Part shown: positions 15,170-22,993 of the stretch, in pieces | Layout of the letters: every line of letters begins with the position of its first letter | Position numbering within the stretch: the first letter of the stretch is position 1 | From: Lachnospiraceae bacterium | GTDB taxonomy: Bacteria > Bacillota > Clostridia > Lachnospirales > Lachnospiraceae | Assembly (NCBI GenBank): GCA_020860185.1 | Contig: JAJBUT010000185.1 | Location: 1-34,283, forward strand | Length of the DNA: 34,283 nt | Direction of reading: 5' to 3' | The notes under the pieces: generated by a model | The model's database searches: none | What the model was told of the DNA's origin: nothing | The model's input: the letters and a program-made list of their open reading frames with translations, nothing else | Program-made: the position numbers and the translations under genes

Positions 15170-17242
15170 TCAGTTGATCATAAAAAAGTTTTGTGCCAGA
15201 AGCGGCTCCGCGCTGCCGGGCTGAACACGTGTATAACTGCCGTCTGCCCGCTGGATGCGTGCCTTCACATTATCCTCCATCAGGACACGGAAAATACGCA
15301 GCACCCGATCGCGGATCTCAGGGTCAAGAAGAGGAGCCGCCACCTCCACCCGGTACGTCGTGTTTCTCGTCATAAAATCAGCAGAAGCGATGTACACCTC
15401 CGGTTCCTCATCGCCGAAAATATAAATCCGCGAATGCTCCAGATACCGTCCGACAATACTCCGTATGGAAATATTGTCCGTCTTGCCCGGAACACCGGCG
15501 ATCAGGCAGCAGGCGCCGCGCACGATCAGCTCAATGCGCACGCCTGCCTGGGAGGCCTCGATCATTTTCTCAATGAGGACCTTGTCCGTCAGGGAGTTCA
15601 TCTTCGCGCCGATATAAGCGCTCACGCCGGCCTTCGCGCGCGCGATCTGTCGATCCATCTTCTCCAGAATCGGTTTACGCAGATACTTCGGGGCAACCAG
15701 CAGATAATCCGCCTGTTCCACCACCTCGCCGAGATACATTCTCGTAAATATCCGGCTCGCCTCCGTACCGATACCCTGATGCGCCGTCATCAGAGAGAAG
15801 TCCGTATACAGCCGGGAAGTCTTTTCATTGTAGTTGCCCGTCCCGATCTGCGTAATATAGGAAATATGGCCGCCGGTCTTCTTCGTGATCAGGCAGAGCT
15901 TGGAATGCACCTTGAGTCTGTCCAGCCCGTAGAGCACAGAACAGCCGGCCTCCTCCAGACGTCTGGACCAGCTGATATTGTTCTCCTCGTCAAAACGTGC
16001 CCGCAGCTCTACCAGCACACTGATATCCTTGCCGTTCTCAGCGGCGCGCAGCAGCGCTTCAACCACTTTGCTGTCATTCGCCACGCGATACAGCGTCATC
16101 TTCACAGAAACGACGTCCGGATCGTCAGCCGCTTCCCGCAACAGCGCAAGGAACGGATCGATACTCTCGTAAGGGAAGAACAGAAAGCGATCCTTCTCCT
16201 CGATCTGTTCCATCATACTGCGCTCCGGGTCGATATCCGCCGGAAACTGCGGCGTATACTTTTCATAAAACAGATCCTTTTCATTGCGCAGAATATCACG
16301 GATCGTCGAGAAAAAGGACAGATCCAGCGGCGACGCCGAATGGAACACATGCCGCTTCTTCAGATGCAGATATTTGCAGAGCAGATCGATGACAGACTCA
16401 TCCATCACCCTGGTATACTCCAGCTTAATCGGGCAGAGTCTGCGCCGCCGGCTGACCAGCTGTTCCATCACCTGACGGAAATCCATATCGTCATCATACA
16501 TTTCCTCGTCCGGATCAATATCCGCATTCCGCAGGATGCGAATCAGTGATTTACTTTTGATCTCAAAATGAGAAAAAATCCGCGACACATAATGCAAGAT
16601 CAGCTCTTCCATCAGAATATACCGGTTCGGATGATCCGGAATCCGCGCCAGACGCGGAAGCACGTCCAGCGTACACGGAACAATCCCCAGCTTGACATTC
16701 TTATCATTTTTTTTGTCATTCTTTCTGTCATTTTTAGAATTTTTCTTCGATCCCAGAATGACTACCGCATAAATCGCCTTGTTTTTCAAAAAAGGAAACG
16801 GCTGTTTCTTTCCAACAACCTGCGGCGCAAGAAGCGGTCGGATTTCATGTTCAAAATACGCATCCAGAAACTGCGCGTCCTTCGCGTCAATCTGGTCGTG
16901 ATAAGTCACAATCTCAACGCCGTGTTCCCGCATTCCCTTATTCAGGGCAGCATATGCGGAATCCTTCCGCTGTGTCAGAAGCTTTACCTGATCAAAGCAG
17001 GCAAATATCTGTTCCTGACAGGTCATGTTCGTCTTGTTGTCCCGGATGTCTTTTGAGACAAGCATCTGATCATACAGCGAACCGACCCGCACCCCGAAAA
17101 ACTCATCCAGATTGCTCTGGAAAATTGACGCGAATGACAGTCTCTCGCAGAAAGGATTCGTCTCATCCTCCGCCTCCTCCAATACACGGACGTTAAACTT
17201 CAGCCAGGACAATTCTCTGTTGTCAAAACACGTATGTTCCAT
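15170..17242 (-). CDS. ppk1: Polyphosphate kinase 1
   Basis: 690 residues, the usual Ppk1 length. The N-terminal domain opens with NRELSWLKFN and FASIFQSNLDEFF. The catalytic core has DVVSVKMTLYR, VELRARFDEENNISW, HSKLCLI (His446, equivalent to the phosphorylated His435 of E. coli) and IGTGNYNEKTSRLYTD. It makes polyphosphate reversibly from ATP. Residues 166-182 are an unusual Lys/Asn/Asp-rich insert built from repeats of the type KND-(R/K)-K, apparently expanded from a short DNA repeat at about 16695-16745. The gene starts 21 bases after the small alarmone synthetase gene, so both are probably cotranscribed and respond together to starvation. Confidence 0.96.
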   Translation of the reverse strand: MEHTCFDNRELSWLKFNVRVLEEAEDETNPFCERLSFASIFQSNLDEFFGVRVGSLYDQMLVSKDIRDNKTNMTCQEQIFACFDQVKLLTQRKDSAYAALNKGMREHGVEIVTYHDQIDAKDAQFLDAYFEHEIRPLLAPQVVGKKQPFPFLKNKAIYAVVILGSKKNSKNDRKNDKKNDKNVKLGIVPCTLDVLPRLARIPDHPNRYILMEELILHYVSRIFSHFEIKSKSLIRILRNADIDPDEEMYDDDMDFRQVMEQLVSRRRRLCPIKLEYTRVMDESVIDLLCKYLHLKKRHVFHSASPLDLSFFSTIRDILRNEKDLFYEKYTPQFPADIDPERSMMEQIEEKDRFLFFPYESIDPFLALLREAADDPDVVSVKMTLYRVANDSKVVEALLRAAENGKDISVLVELRARFDEENNISWSRRLEEAGCSVLYGLDRLKVHSKLCLITKKTGGHISYITQIGTGNYNEKTSRLYTDFSLMTAHQGIGTEASRIFTRMYLGEVVEQADYLLVAPKYLRKPILEKMDRQIARAKAGVSAYIGAKMNSLTDKVLIEKMIEASQAGVRIELIVRGACCLIAGVPGKTDNISIRSIVGRYLEHSRIYIFGDEEPEVYIASADFMTRNTTYRVEVAAPLLDPEIRDRVLRIFRVLMEDNVKARIQRADGSYTRVQPGSAEPLLAQNFFMIN

Positions 17243-17263
17243 AAAACGCTCTCCCCCTTTTCT

Positions 17264-17905
17264 TTACAGTCGGTCGATATTCTTTCGAATCCGCAGAAAC
17301 TTTTTATCGATATCTGCAATCTCAATTGCACATGTCTTAAGCTCCTTCTGCATTTTCTGAAACTTTGCCTCATCCATCTTTTTATTCTTATAGCTGAGCT
17401 GATGATCCAGCATCGCCCAGTAATTCATGGCCGCCGATCGAACCTGAATCTCCATGCGAATCGGGGTGCCGATGGCCGGAACCTCCGCGATCATGTGAAT
17501 GCTCCGGTATCCGGTCTGTTTCGGGTGGGCAATATAGTCTTTCACCTTTATGAACTTCAATCCGGGCAGTTTCCGGATCTCCTTCATCACATGATAAACG
17601 TCATCCTGAAATGAGCATACCACCCGGATGCCCGCCATATCGTGAAGGGTCTCCACTGCCTTCTGAATCGTCCCGCTCCGTCCCTTGCGGATCAGCTTGT
17701 TATAAATGCTGTCCGGTGTCTTCACTCTGGTAGAAATATACTGCACCACCTGGCGGTCATACTCCGCATCAACCTGCGCGGCCATTTCCTCCAGCATCGG
17801 TGTCACCATCTCGATCATCTGCTCGCAAACACGCATCAGACCGGCCTGTTCATACTCAGATATTAACTTTTCCCGATCATTGATACGGTCTGCTTCTTTT
17901 TCCAT
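17264..17905 (-). CDS. relQ: Small alarmone synthetase (GTP pyrophosphokinase, RelQ/YjbM type)
   Basis: 213 residues from the ATG at 17905, which has a GGGA element 6 bases upstream. An ATG at 17917 directly abuts its AAAGG and is less likely. The RelA/SpoT synthetase domain is recognised by STRVKTPDSIYNKLIRKG, DMAGIRVVCSF, DYIAHPKQTGYRSIHMI, and MEIQVRSAAMNYWAMLDH. No hydrolase, TGS or ACT domain is present, so it is a single-domain synthetase that transfers pyrophosphate from ATP to GTP or GDP. The short C-terminal helix is typical of RelQ, which forms tetramers. It is followed 21 bases later by ppk1, so (p)ppGpp and polyphosphate synthesis are genetically coupled here. Confidence 0.94.
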   Translation of the reverse strand: MEKEADRINDREKLISEYEQAGLMRVCEQMIEMVTPMLEEMAAQVDAEYDRQVVQYISTRVKTPDSIYNKLIRKGRSGTIQKAVETLHDMAGIRVVCSFQDDVYHVMKEIRKLPGLKFIKVKDYIAHPKQTGYRSIHMIAEVPAIGTPIRMEIQVRSAAMNYWAMLDHQLSYKNKKMDEAKFQKMQKELKTCAIEIADIDKKFLRIRKNIDRL

Positions 17906-17958
17906 AACTGATCCCATCCTTTTATTTCTGCTGCACCATGAATCAACACTCCTGCCAT

Positions 17959-18122
17959 CTAGTACATCGAATAATTAATAACTGGCTATAGCGCGCCGAA
18001 TGATTTTTCATGTGCAAGGCGGAGGAAGGAGGCGTAGCGGTGGCTACGTCGACTGACGACAACGCGGCACATGGGAAATCAGGCAAGCGATATGGCTAGT
18101 TACTTAATATTCGAGGTACTAG
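17959..18122. repeat. 164-bp palindromic element, MITE/REP-like
   Basis: The left ~38 bases and the right ~38 bases are imperfect inverted copies, both ending in CTAG (CTAGTACATCGAATA at the left, the complement of CTAGTACCTCGAATA at the right). Inside are a second inverted pair (GATTTTTCATGTGC at 18002 and GCACATGGGAAATC at 18067) and a small hairpin GTAGCGGTGGCTAC. The middle is GC-rich and the ends AT-rich. It has no coding capacity. The structure suggests a non-autonomous mobile element or a structured RNA, placed between two genes of the same strand. Confidence 0.75.
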
Positions 18123-18161
18123 TACATCGAATAATTAATAATTTAATATTCGATGTACTAG
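18119..18161. repeat. 43-bp palindrome sharing the CTAG end of the larger element
   Basis: CTAGTACATCGAATA (18119-18133) is perfectly inverted at 18147-18161 around a 13-base AT-rich centre. The left arm repeats the first 23 bases of the 164-bp element. It looks like an internally deleted copy, or the two ends of such an element joined together. Confidence 0.75.
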
Positions 18162-18196
18162 TATATATGATGAGAAAAAAGATCGCTACCATGTCC

Positions 18197-18225
18197 ATGT
18201 AAAATTTATATAAAAGATTTTACAT
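18197..18225 (-). terminator. AT-rich hairpin after the S41 peptidase gene
   Basis: ATGTAAAAT (18197-18205) and ATTTTACAT (18217-18225) form a 9-bp stem 25 bases after the stop codon at 18251. The stem is weak and no U-tract follows on the minus strand, so this is a tentative terminator. The rest of the 17918-18250 gap holds only the two palindromes. Confidence 0.35.
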
Positions 18226-18250
18226 CATAACTCTATTCCATATCAGCGCA

Positions 18251-19537
18251 TCAGTCAGCCTGCAAAATCTCCAGCGCCTTCTGTATCTGGTTATCCAGAT
18301 CATAACTATAGGAATCATCTTCACCACCCAGGAATTCATATTCGATCTCCACATCCGGTGTAATACCGATCCCCTGAATACAGGTACCGCCCGGCGTATA
18401 ATATTTATGCGTCGTCACTTTAAATGCACTGCCGTCCGGCAGCGTGTGCACGGTCTGCACCACTCCCTTTCCATACGTCGTAGTGCCGATGATCGTTCCC
18501 GCATCCCGGTCCTGAATCGCTCCGGCAAAAACCTCCGATGCACTCGCGCTGTTTTCATTTACCAGAACGACCAGCGGAATATCCAGACAGGTATCATCTG
18601 TCGTCGTATACTCCACACGGTTCCCATCTCTGTCCTCGGTATAAAGAATCAATCCCTCCGGTAAAACTTCATCAAGTATATCACACACCGTTGCGAGCAC
18701 ACCGCCCGGATTGGATCTCAGATCCACAATCAGAGACTCCATTCCCTGTCCCTGCAGCTCCGTCAGCGCCGTTGTAAACTGCTCCGTCGTCGCCTCAGTA
18801 AACTCCGACACTGCGATGTATCCGACCGAACCATCCAGCATATCGTCTGTCACCGTCGGGAAAGCCAGATTTCTGCGTTCAATGTCGTACTCCATCTTTT
18901 CTCCATTCCGATAAGTGACCAGATGAACTGTGGTATTCTCCTCTCCCCGGATAAAAGCAACCAGCTCGGACAATTCCATGGATGACGCCTCATAATCATC
19001 CACCATGGAAATCACATCTCCCGTCTGCAATCCCGCCTCCTGTGCCGGAGAGTCATCATATACATGAACAACCGTAACAGTCATTGTATCCTCATCCTGC
19101 TGCAGGCTTGCGCCGATGCCGCAGTAGGTACCCTCCAGCGTATTCTCCAGAAGATCCTGATACTCTTCCTCCGTGTAATACCTGGAATAACTGTCAAGGC
19201 TGTCGAACAGACCGGTATAAAGTCCCTCCCGAAGCTCCTCTACATCCACATCTTCATAATAAGTGCTTTGAATATAAGCGGAAAGCGTCTCAACCTTTTC
19301 AATTGTCTCGTCATCCAGCACAGCCTCATAAGATGAGGACGGAAAAAGATAAATCCGGAGCAGAGACGATCGGGACAATCCGAAAACAGCCACGGCCACC
19401 ACAGCTGCCGCCACGATCAGCCCCGAGAAAAAACCTTTTGCGAAACCTCTCCTCTGTCTGCCGGAGTGCTTCCTTTTACCGCGTTCCTCTTCCGGTATGA
19501 ATTGTCCCTGATCAAGTTCTGTTTTTTCACTCATCAT
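18251..19537 (-). CDS. S41-family C-terminal processing peptidase
   Basis: 428 residues. A basic cytoplasmic N-terminus is followed by one membrane segment (about 34-54), so the protein is anchored with its catalytic part outside. A PDZ domain spans about 140-215 (GIGASLQQD, DDSPAQEAGLQTGDVI). The tail-specific protease domain has DLRSNPGGVL and the Ser-Lys pair: Ser332 in NENSASASEVFAG and Lys357 in TYGKGVVQT, with Gln361 completing the CtpB-like triad. It starts 26 bases after ftsX. CtpA/CtpB proteases degrade or activate cell-envelope proteins, and regulated turnover of murein hydrolases is one known role. Linkage to FtsEX suggests a cell-wall hydrolase as the substrate. That is inference. 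Confidence 0.94.
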   Translation of the reverse strand: MMSEKTELDQGQFIPEEERGKRKHSGRQRRGFAKGFFSGLIVAAAVVAVAVFGLSRSSLLRIYLFPSSSYEAVLDDETIEKVETLSAYIQSTYYEDVDVEELREGLYTGLFDSLDSYSRYYTEEEYQDLLENTLEGTYCGIGASLQQDEDTMTVTVVHVYDDSPAQEAGLQTGDVISMVDDYEASSMELSELVAFIRGEENTTVHLVTYRNGEKMEYDIERRNLAFPTVTDDMLDGSVGYIAVSEFTEATTEQFTTALTELQGQGMESLIVDLRSNPGGVLATVCDILDEVLPEGLILYTEDRDGNRVEYTTTDDTCLDIPLVVLVNENSASASEVFAGAIQDRDAGTIIGTTTYGKGVVQTVHTLPDGSAFKVTTHKYYTPGGTCIQGIGITPDVEIEYEFLGGEDDSYSYDLDNQIQKALEILQAD

Positions 19538-19563
19538 TTCTGCTTCACCTTATCCCGAAATTC

Positions 19564-20472
19564 TCAGACATTTATGTGTTTATGAACGGTGATACGGCTG
19601 CCGATGTATCCGATACCGATTCCAAGAATCAGTCCGACCGGCAGCAGAATCGTAAACACCGTTCTCGCCGGAACAAACGTGAGCATATTATTCAGGAAAC
19701 CGAAACGATCCGCAACGTAATTAATGACCCGTCCATACCCGAGATACAGAATGATCAGCGGTATGATCGCTCCGACCGCTCCAATCAGAATACCCTCTAT
19801 GATGAAAGGTGCGCGAACAAAGAAATCTGTCGCTCCGATCATCTTCATAATGCCGATCTCTTCCTTCCGCACGGTGATACCGGTACGAACCGTGTTGCTG
19901 ATCAGGAATACAGCCACACAGATCAGGATCACGATAATCGCCACGGAAACAATACCAATCAGCTTATTGGCATCCGACAAAGTATTTGCCACCGTCTCGG
20001 ACTGACGCACTGTACGCACATTTTCCAGACTTTCCAGATAATCAACCAGATCCTGCTGTACCGAAATATCCGACATATAAATCTCATAGGAAGCCTCGTT
20101 GGCCAGCGGATTTTCGGAACCGAACGCAGCAGCTGCATCCTCATTTCCGTCAAAATAAATCATTTTGTACTCTTCCCACGCCTCATCCGCGGAGACATAG
20201 TTAAAATTGGACACTTCATCCCGCGATGAGATTTCATATCCGATCTGATCAATGCGTTCCTGCGAAGTCCCCTCGTCAAAAAATACCGTGACTGCAACGC
20301 CGGACTCTACATCCTGCACCACGCTCTGGAAATTCACCAGAATTGAATAAAATACGCCGAACAGGAAAATACATGCCGCCATGGTCGCAATAGACGCTAT
20401 GGAAAACACTTTGTTTGTCCAGACATTCCGTATGCCCTCTTTTATTGTATAACCCAATGTACTGATCTTCAT
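19564..20472 (-). CDS. ftsX: Cell division protein FtsX (permease-like)
   Basis: 302 residues with four membrane segments at about 22-45, 171-194, 222-247 and 272-292. A large extracellular domain lies between the first and second, as in FtsX. The cytoplasmic loop VRKEEIGIMKMIGATDFFVRAPF is the typical coupling region of this permease family. With FtsE it forms an ABC-type complex that does not transport but activates peptidoglycan hydrolases across the membrane. The start overlaps the ftsE stop by 4 bases. A CtpB-like protease follows, and an SH3-NlpC/P60 hydrolase is encoded about 2.5 kb away; either a secreted hydrolase or the protease could be the functional partner. Confidence 0.96.
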   Translation of the reverse strand: MKISTLGYTIKEGIRNVWTNKVFSIASIATMAACIFLFGVFYSILVNFQSVVQDVESGVAVTVFFDEGTSQERIDQIGYEISSRDEVSNFNYVSADEAWEEYKMIYFDGNEDAAAAFGSENPLANEASYEIYMSDISVQQDLVDYLESLENVRTVRQSETVANTLSDANKLIGIVSVAIIVILICVAVFLISNTVRTGITVRKEEIGIMKMIGATDFFVRAPFIIEGILIGAVGAIIPLIILYLGYGRVINYVADRFGFLNNMLTFVPARTVFTILLPVGLILGIGIGYIGSRITVHKHINV

Positions 20473-21149
20473 GATAACTCACCACCCATCTGTGTATCAC
20501 TCACCACGTGCCCCTGCTGCAGGGCAATCACACGCTTCTGCATTTTTGAAACGATTTCCATATTATGGCTCACTACCAGAACCGTCGTACCGCGCTGATT
20601 AATCTCCTCCAGAAGCTTCATGATCTCCCACGCGTTATTCGGATCCAGATTACCCGTCGGCTCATCCGCCAGCAGAATCTTAGGTTCATTCACCAGAGCG
20701 CGGGCAATGGCTACTCTCTGCTGCTCACCGCCTGACAACTGATGCGGCTTTGACTTATACTTCGCCGCCAGGCCGACCTGGGACAGACTTTTCGGAACCC
20801 TCTCTTTAATGGAACGGTTAGAAGCGGAAATCGCTCTCTGTGCAAACGCTACATTGTCGTAAACATTCTTATCCTTTAACAGGCGAAAGTCCTGAAACAC
20901 ACATCCGATATTCCTGCGGAAGTACGGAATCTGTCCTCTGCGCACCTTGCTCAGATTTTTATTGTTCACAATAATTGTTCCTGTCGTAGGTTCGAGTTCC
21001 TTCAGCAGAAGCTTGATCAGCGTAGATTTTCCGGAACCGCTGTCTCCCACAACAAATACAAACTCCCCCTCATCGATATGAATATTCACATCTTCCAATG
21101 CAGGAACACCCTCTATATAGGATTTACTGATATTCTGTAATGTAATCAT
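20469..21149 (-). CDS. ftsE: Cell division ATP-binding protein FtsE
   Basis: 226 residues, the usual FtsE length. Walker A is GDSGSGKS (35-42), the ABC signature LSGGE is at 138-142, and Walker B is ILLADEP (158-164), followed by the D-loop region GNLDP and the switch His in VVSHNME. Close similarity to the MacB/LolD branch of ABC ATPases is expected. FtsX, overlapping by 4 bases, identifies it as FtsE. ATP hydrolysis drives the FtsX extracellular domain to activate a peptidoglycan hydrolase during elongation or division. Confidence 0.97.
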   Translation of the reverse strand: MITLQNISKSYIEGVPALEDVNIHIDEGEFVFVVGDSGSGKSTLIKLLLKELEPTTGTIIVNNKNLSKVRRGQIPYFRRNIGCVFQDFRLLKDKNVYDNVAFAQRAISASNRSIKERVPKSLSQVGLAAKYKSKPHQLSGGEQQRVAIARALVNEPKILLADEPTGNLDPNNAWEIMKLLEEINQRGTTVLVVSHNMEIVSKMQKRVIALQQGHVVSDTQMGGELS

Positions 21150-21186
21150 TTATGTTTCCTCCTGTTGACGACATTTATATATGAAA

Positions 21187-21220
21187 ATGGGGGCACTCTG
21201 TTTTATTTCCGTGCCCCCAT
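21187..21220 (-). terminator. Rho-independent terminator after the PucR-type gene
   Basis: ATGGGGGCAC (21187-21196) and GTGCCCCCAT (21211-21220) make a strong 10-bp stem with a 14-base loop, followed on the minus strand by TTTTCAT. It separates the regulator from ftsEX, so ftsE has its own promoter or depends on read-through. Confidence 0.75.
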
Positions 21221-21326
21221 ACGGATGATCTTTTTCGTGTGCGCAGTCACATGTCCATGCCTCTGTGCAGCGATGCATGATACACTCACACAGCTGCGCA
21301 GCATTGAAACCATGCGATTTCCGCGA

Positions 21327-22409
21327 TCAATAATCCAACGACTCCATATATTTCATATACTTAACAACCATCAGTGCAATCTTAAATGTGATCGCGTCCT
21401 CAAACACCCTCAGGTCAAGACCTGTACTCTTCTGGAGTTTATCCAGCCGGTATACCAGTGTGTTGCGGTGGATATACAGCTGCCGCGACGTCTCGGAAAC
21501 ATTCAGGCTGTTCTCAAAAAACTTATTAATCGTCGTCAATGTTTCCTCATCAAAATCATCCGGAGAACGACTGCCGAAAATCTCCTTGATAAACATCTTG
21601 CACAGCGGGATCGGAAGCTGATAGATCAGGCGTCCGATGCCCAGTGTCGCGTAAGCAATAATATTATTCCCCTCAAAGAAAATCTTCCCGACATCCAGTG
21701 CCATACGCGCCTCTTTATAAGAACGTGAAACCTCCTTGATTTCATTCACGACCGTACCGTAAGCTACATGCACGGACTTATCGCCCTTAAAGAGTCCATA
21801 AATCACCTCAGCTGTCCTGTGCAGATCCTCAGCCGTCTCCGTCGGCTCTACTTCCCTCACAACAATGATATTCTTTTCATCAATCGCCGTGACAAAATTC
21901 TGGCTTTTGCCCTCAAAAATACCTCTCACATGATCCAGATCATTCCCATCCTTATCATGGCCCACCTCGATCATATACACTACGCGCCGCACATCAGTCT
22001 CAATGTGCAGTTTCTTGGCGCGGTTATAAATATCGACCAGCAACAGGTTGTCCAGAAGAAGATTCTTGATAAAATTATCCTTGTCAAAACGTTCCTTATA
22101 TGCAATCAGAAGATTCTGAATCTGAAAGACAGCAAGCTTCCCAACCATATAGACATCGTCGCTGTCTCCGTAAGCAAGCAGAATATATTCCATCTGATGT
22201 TCATCAAACACCTTGAAAAACTGACACCCAGATACCACCTGACTGTCCGCCGGAGAATCCACAAAAGCAACTGCCGGTTCCGTATAGCGTTCGGCATCTG
22301 AAAATGTACTCGCCAGAATCTTTCCCTCTGTATCGATCACACAAAAATCAATCCTGGTAATATTCCTTAACCCATCAATCGTTGTCTGTAAAACCTGATT
22401 TGAAATCAT
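21327..22409 (-). CDS. PucR/CdaR-family helix-turn-helix regulator
   Basis: 360 residues from the ATG at 22409, with a GGGGG stretch about 9 bases upstream. An in-frame start at 22481 adds 24 non-conserved residues. The C-terminal ~55 residues, with NVSETSRQLYIHRNTLVYRLDKL, are the PucR-type HTH_30 DNA-binding domain. The N-terminal 100 residues (IDFCVIDTEGKILAS) resemble a sensory domain of the sugar-diacid/PAS-like kind. The middle is a GGDEF-like regulator fold typical of CdaR proteins. The ligand cannot be read from the sequence. Its position directly upstream of ftsEX, with an intervening terminator, suggests a conserved neighbourhood but does not prove control of cell division genes. 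Confidence 0.85.
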   Translation of the reverse strand: MISNQVLQTTIDGLRNITRIDFCVIDTEGKILASTFSDAERYTEPAVAFVDSPADSQVVSGCQFFKVFDEHQMEYILLAYGDSDDVYMVGKLAVFQIQNLLIAYKERFDKDNFIKNLLLDNLLLVDIYNRAKKLHIETDVRRVVYMIEVGHDKDGNDLDHVRGIFEGKSQNFVTAIDEKNIIVVREVEPTETAEDLHRTAEVIYGLFKGDKSVHVAYGTVVNEIKEVSRSYKEARMALDVGKIFFEGNNIIAYATLGIGRLIYQLPIPLCKMFIKEIFGSRSPDDFDEETLTTINKFFENSLNVSETSRQLYIHRNTLVYRLDKLQKSTGLDLRVFEDAITFKIALMVVKYMKYMESLDY

Positions 22410-22488
22410 ATATAGATATCCCCCTGCTCTTGTCTGAACTATGCCGATCCTGCCACCGTTTACCCCTTCACTTACCTTCACTTCATCT

Positions 22489-22518
22489 ATTCTAAGTCAA
22501 AACACCCAAAAAAGTAAA
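22489..22518 (-). promoter_or_regulatory. Promoter candidate for the PucR-type gene
   Basis: On the minus strand TTTACT (22513-22518) and TAGAAT (22489-22494) are 18 bases apart. Each differs from the sigma-A consensus at two (-35) or one (-10) positions. The leader would be about 70 bases. Confidence 0.5.
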
Positions 22519-22753
22519 GAGCATTTCAAAAAAAAATTTGTCATTTTTCCTAAAATTCAGACTTTCTTCATATGTTCAAAAAAAACGTAGGGCTTTTGGC
22601 AATCACCACACTCATTTAACCAGCTGCAATCCGGCAATTACATAGCATCAGCCTGTCAAGGTTTATTTTTTTACGGTTGAAATATCAGCAGTATAAACAA
22701 AACCGAAAAATGCAAGCAGAAAAAATATACAAAAAAATATTTCAATAAAAAAG

Positions 22754-22827
22754 TTATCCACATTATATTTTTCAGAAAAAACCGCTATTTTCCGGACTTA
22801 TACACAAAGTTATTCACATTATCCACA
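22754..22827 (+). other. Cluster of four consensus DnaA boxes in an AT-rich gap
   Basis: TTATCCACA (22754-22762), TTATACACA (22798-22806), TTATTCACA (22810-22818) and TTATCCACA (22819-22827) all match TTATNCACA and all point the same way. The last two abut. They lie in the gene-free 22410-22993 region, whose remaining contents are the PucR promoter, AT-rich DNA, a repeated AAAAAACCGCT segment (about 22778 and 22839) and the terminator of the NlpC/P60 gene. No dnaA or dnaN gene is nearby, so this is more likely a DnaA-titration or regulatory cluster than oriC. Confidence 0.75.
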
Positions 22828-22931
22828 GAAATGAAGGAAAAAAACCGCTTTCGAACACTGCTTTCCGGAACAAACGTTTTGTGCATTCCTGATAATTTTG
22901 ATTTTATTTCACTGCATCAGACAGAAAACAA

Positions 22932-22976
22932 AAACAGAAGCCCTACAGCGCGCAGGCGCCCATCCGGCTTCTGTTT
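22932..22976 (-). terminator. Rho-independent terminator of the SH3-NlpC/P60 gene
   Basis: AAACAGAAGCC (22932-22942) pairs with GGCTTCTGTTT (22966-22976). On the minus strand it is followed by GTTTTTGTTTT. It lies 18 bases after the stop codon. Confidence 0.85.
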
Positions 22977-22993
22977 ATATCACGACTGAACGG

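Noticed and set aside
15191-16549. 452-codon open frame on the plus strand
   Set aside because: Antisense to ppk1, with no recognisable domain or ribosome site.
17959-18161. CRISPR array
   Set aside because: Only two related repeats, each palindromic and of different size, with no regular spacers and no cas genes.
22754-22827. Chromosomal origin of replication
   Set aside because: Four DnaA boxes and AT-rich DNA are suggestive, but there is no dnaA, dnaN, recF, gyrB or rpmH gene nearby, and no clear unwinding-element repeats. A titration or regulatory cluster is the safer reading.
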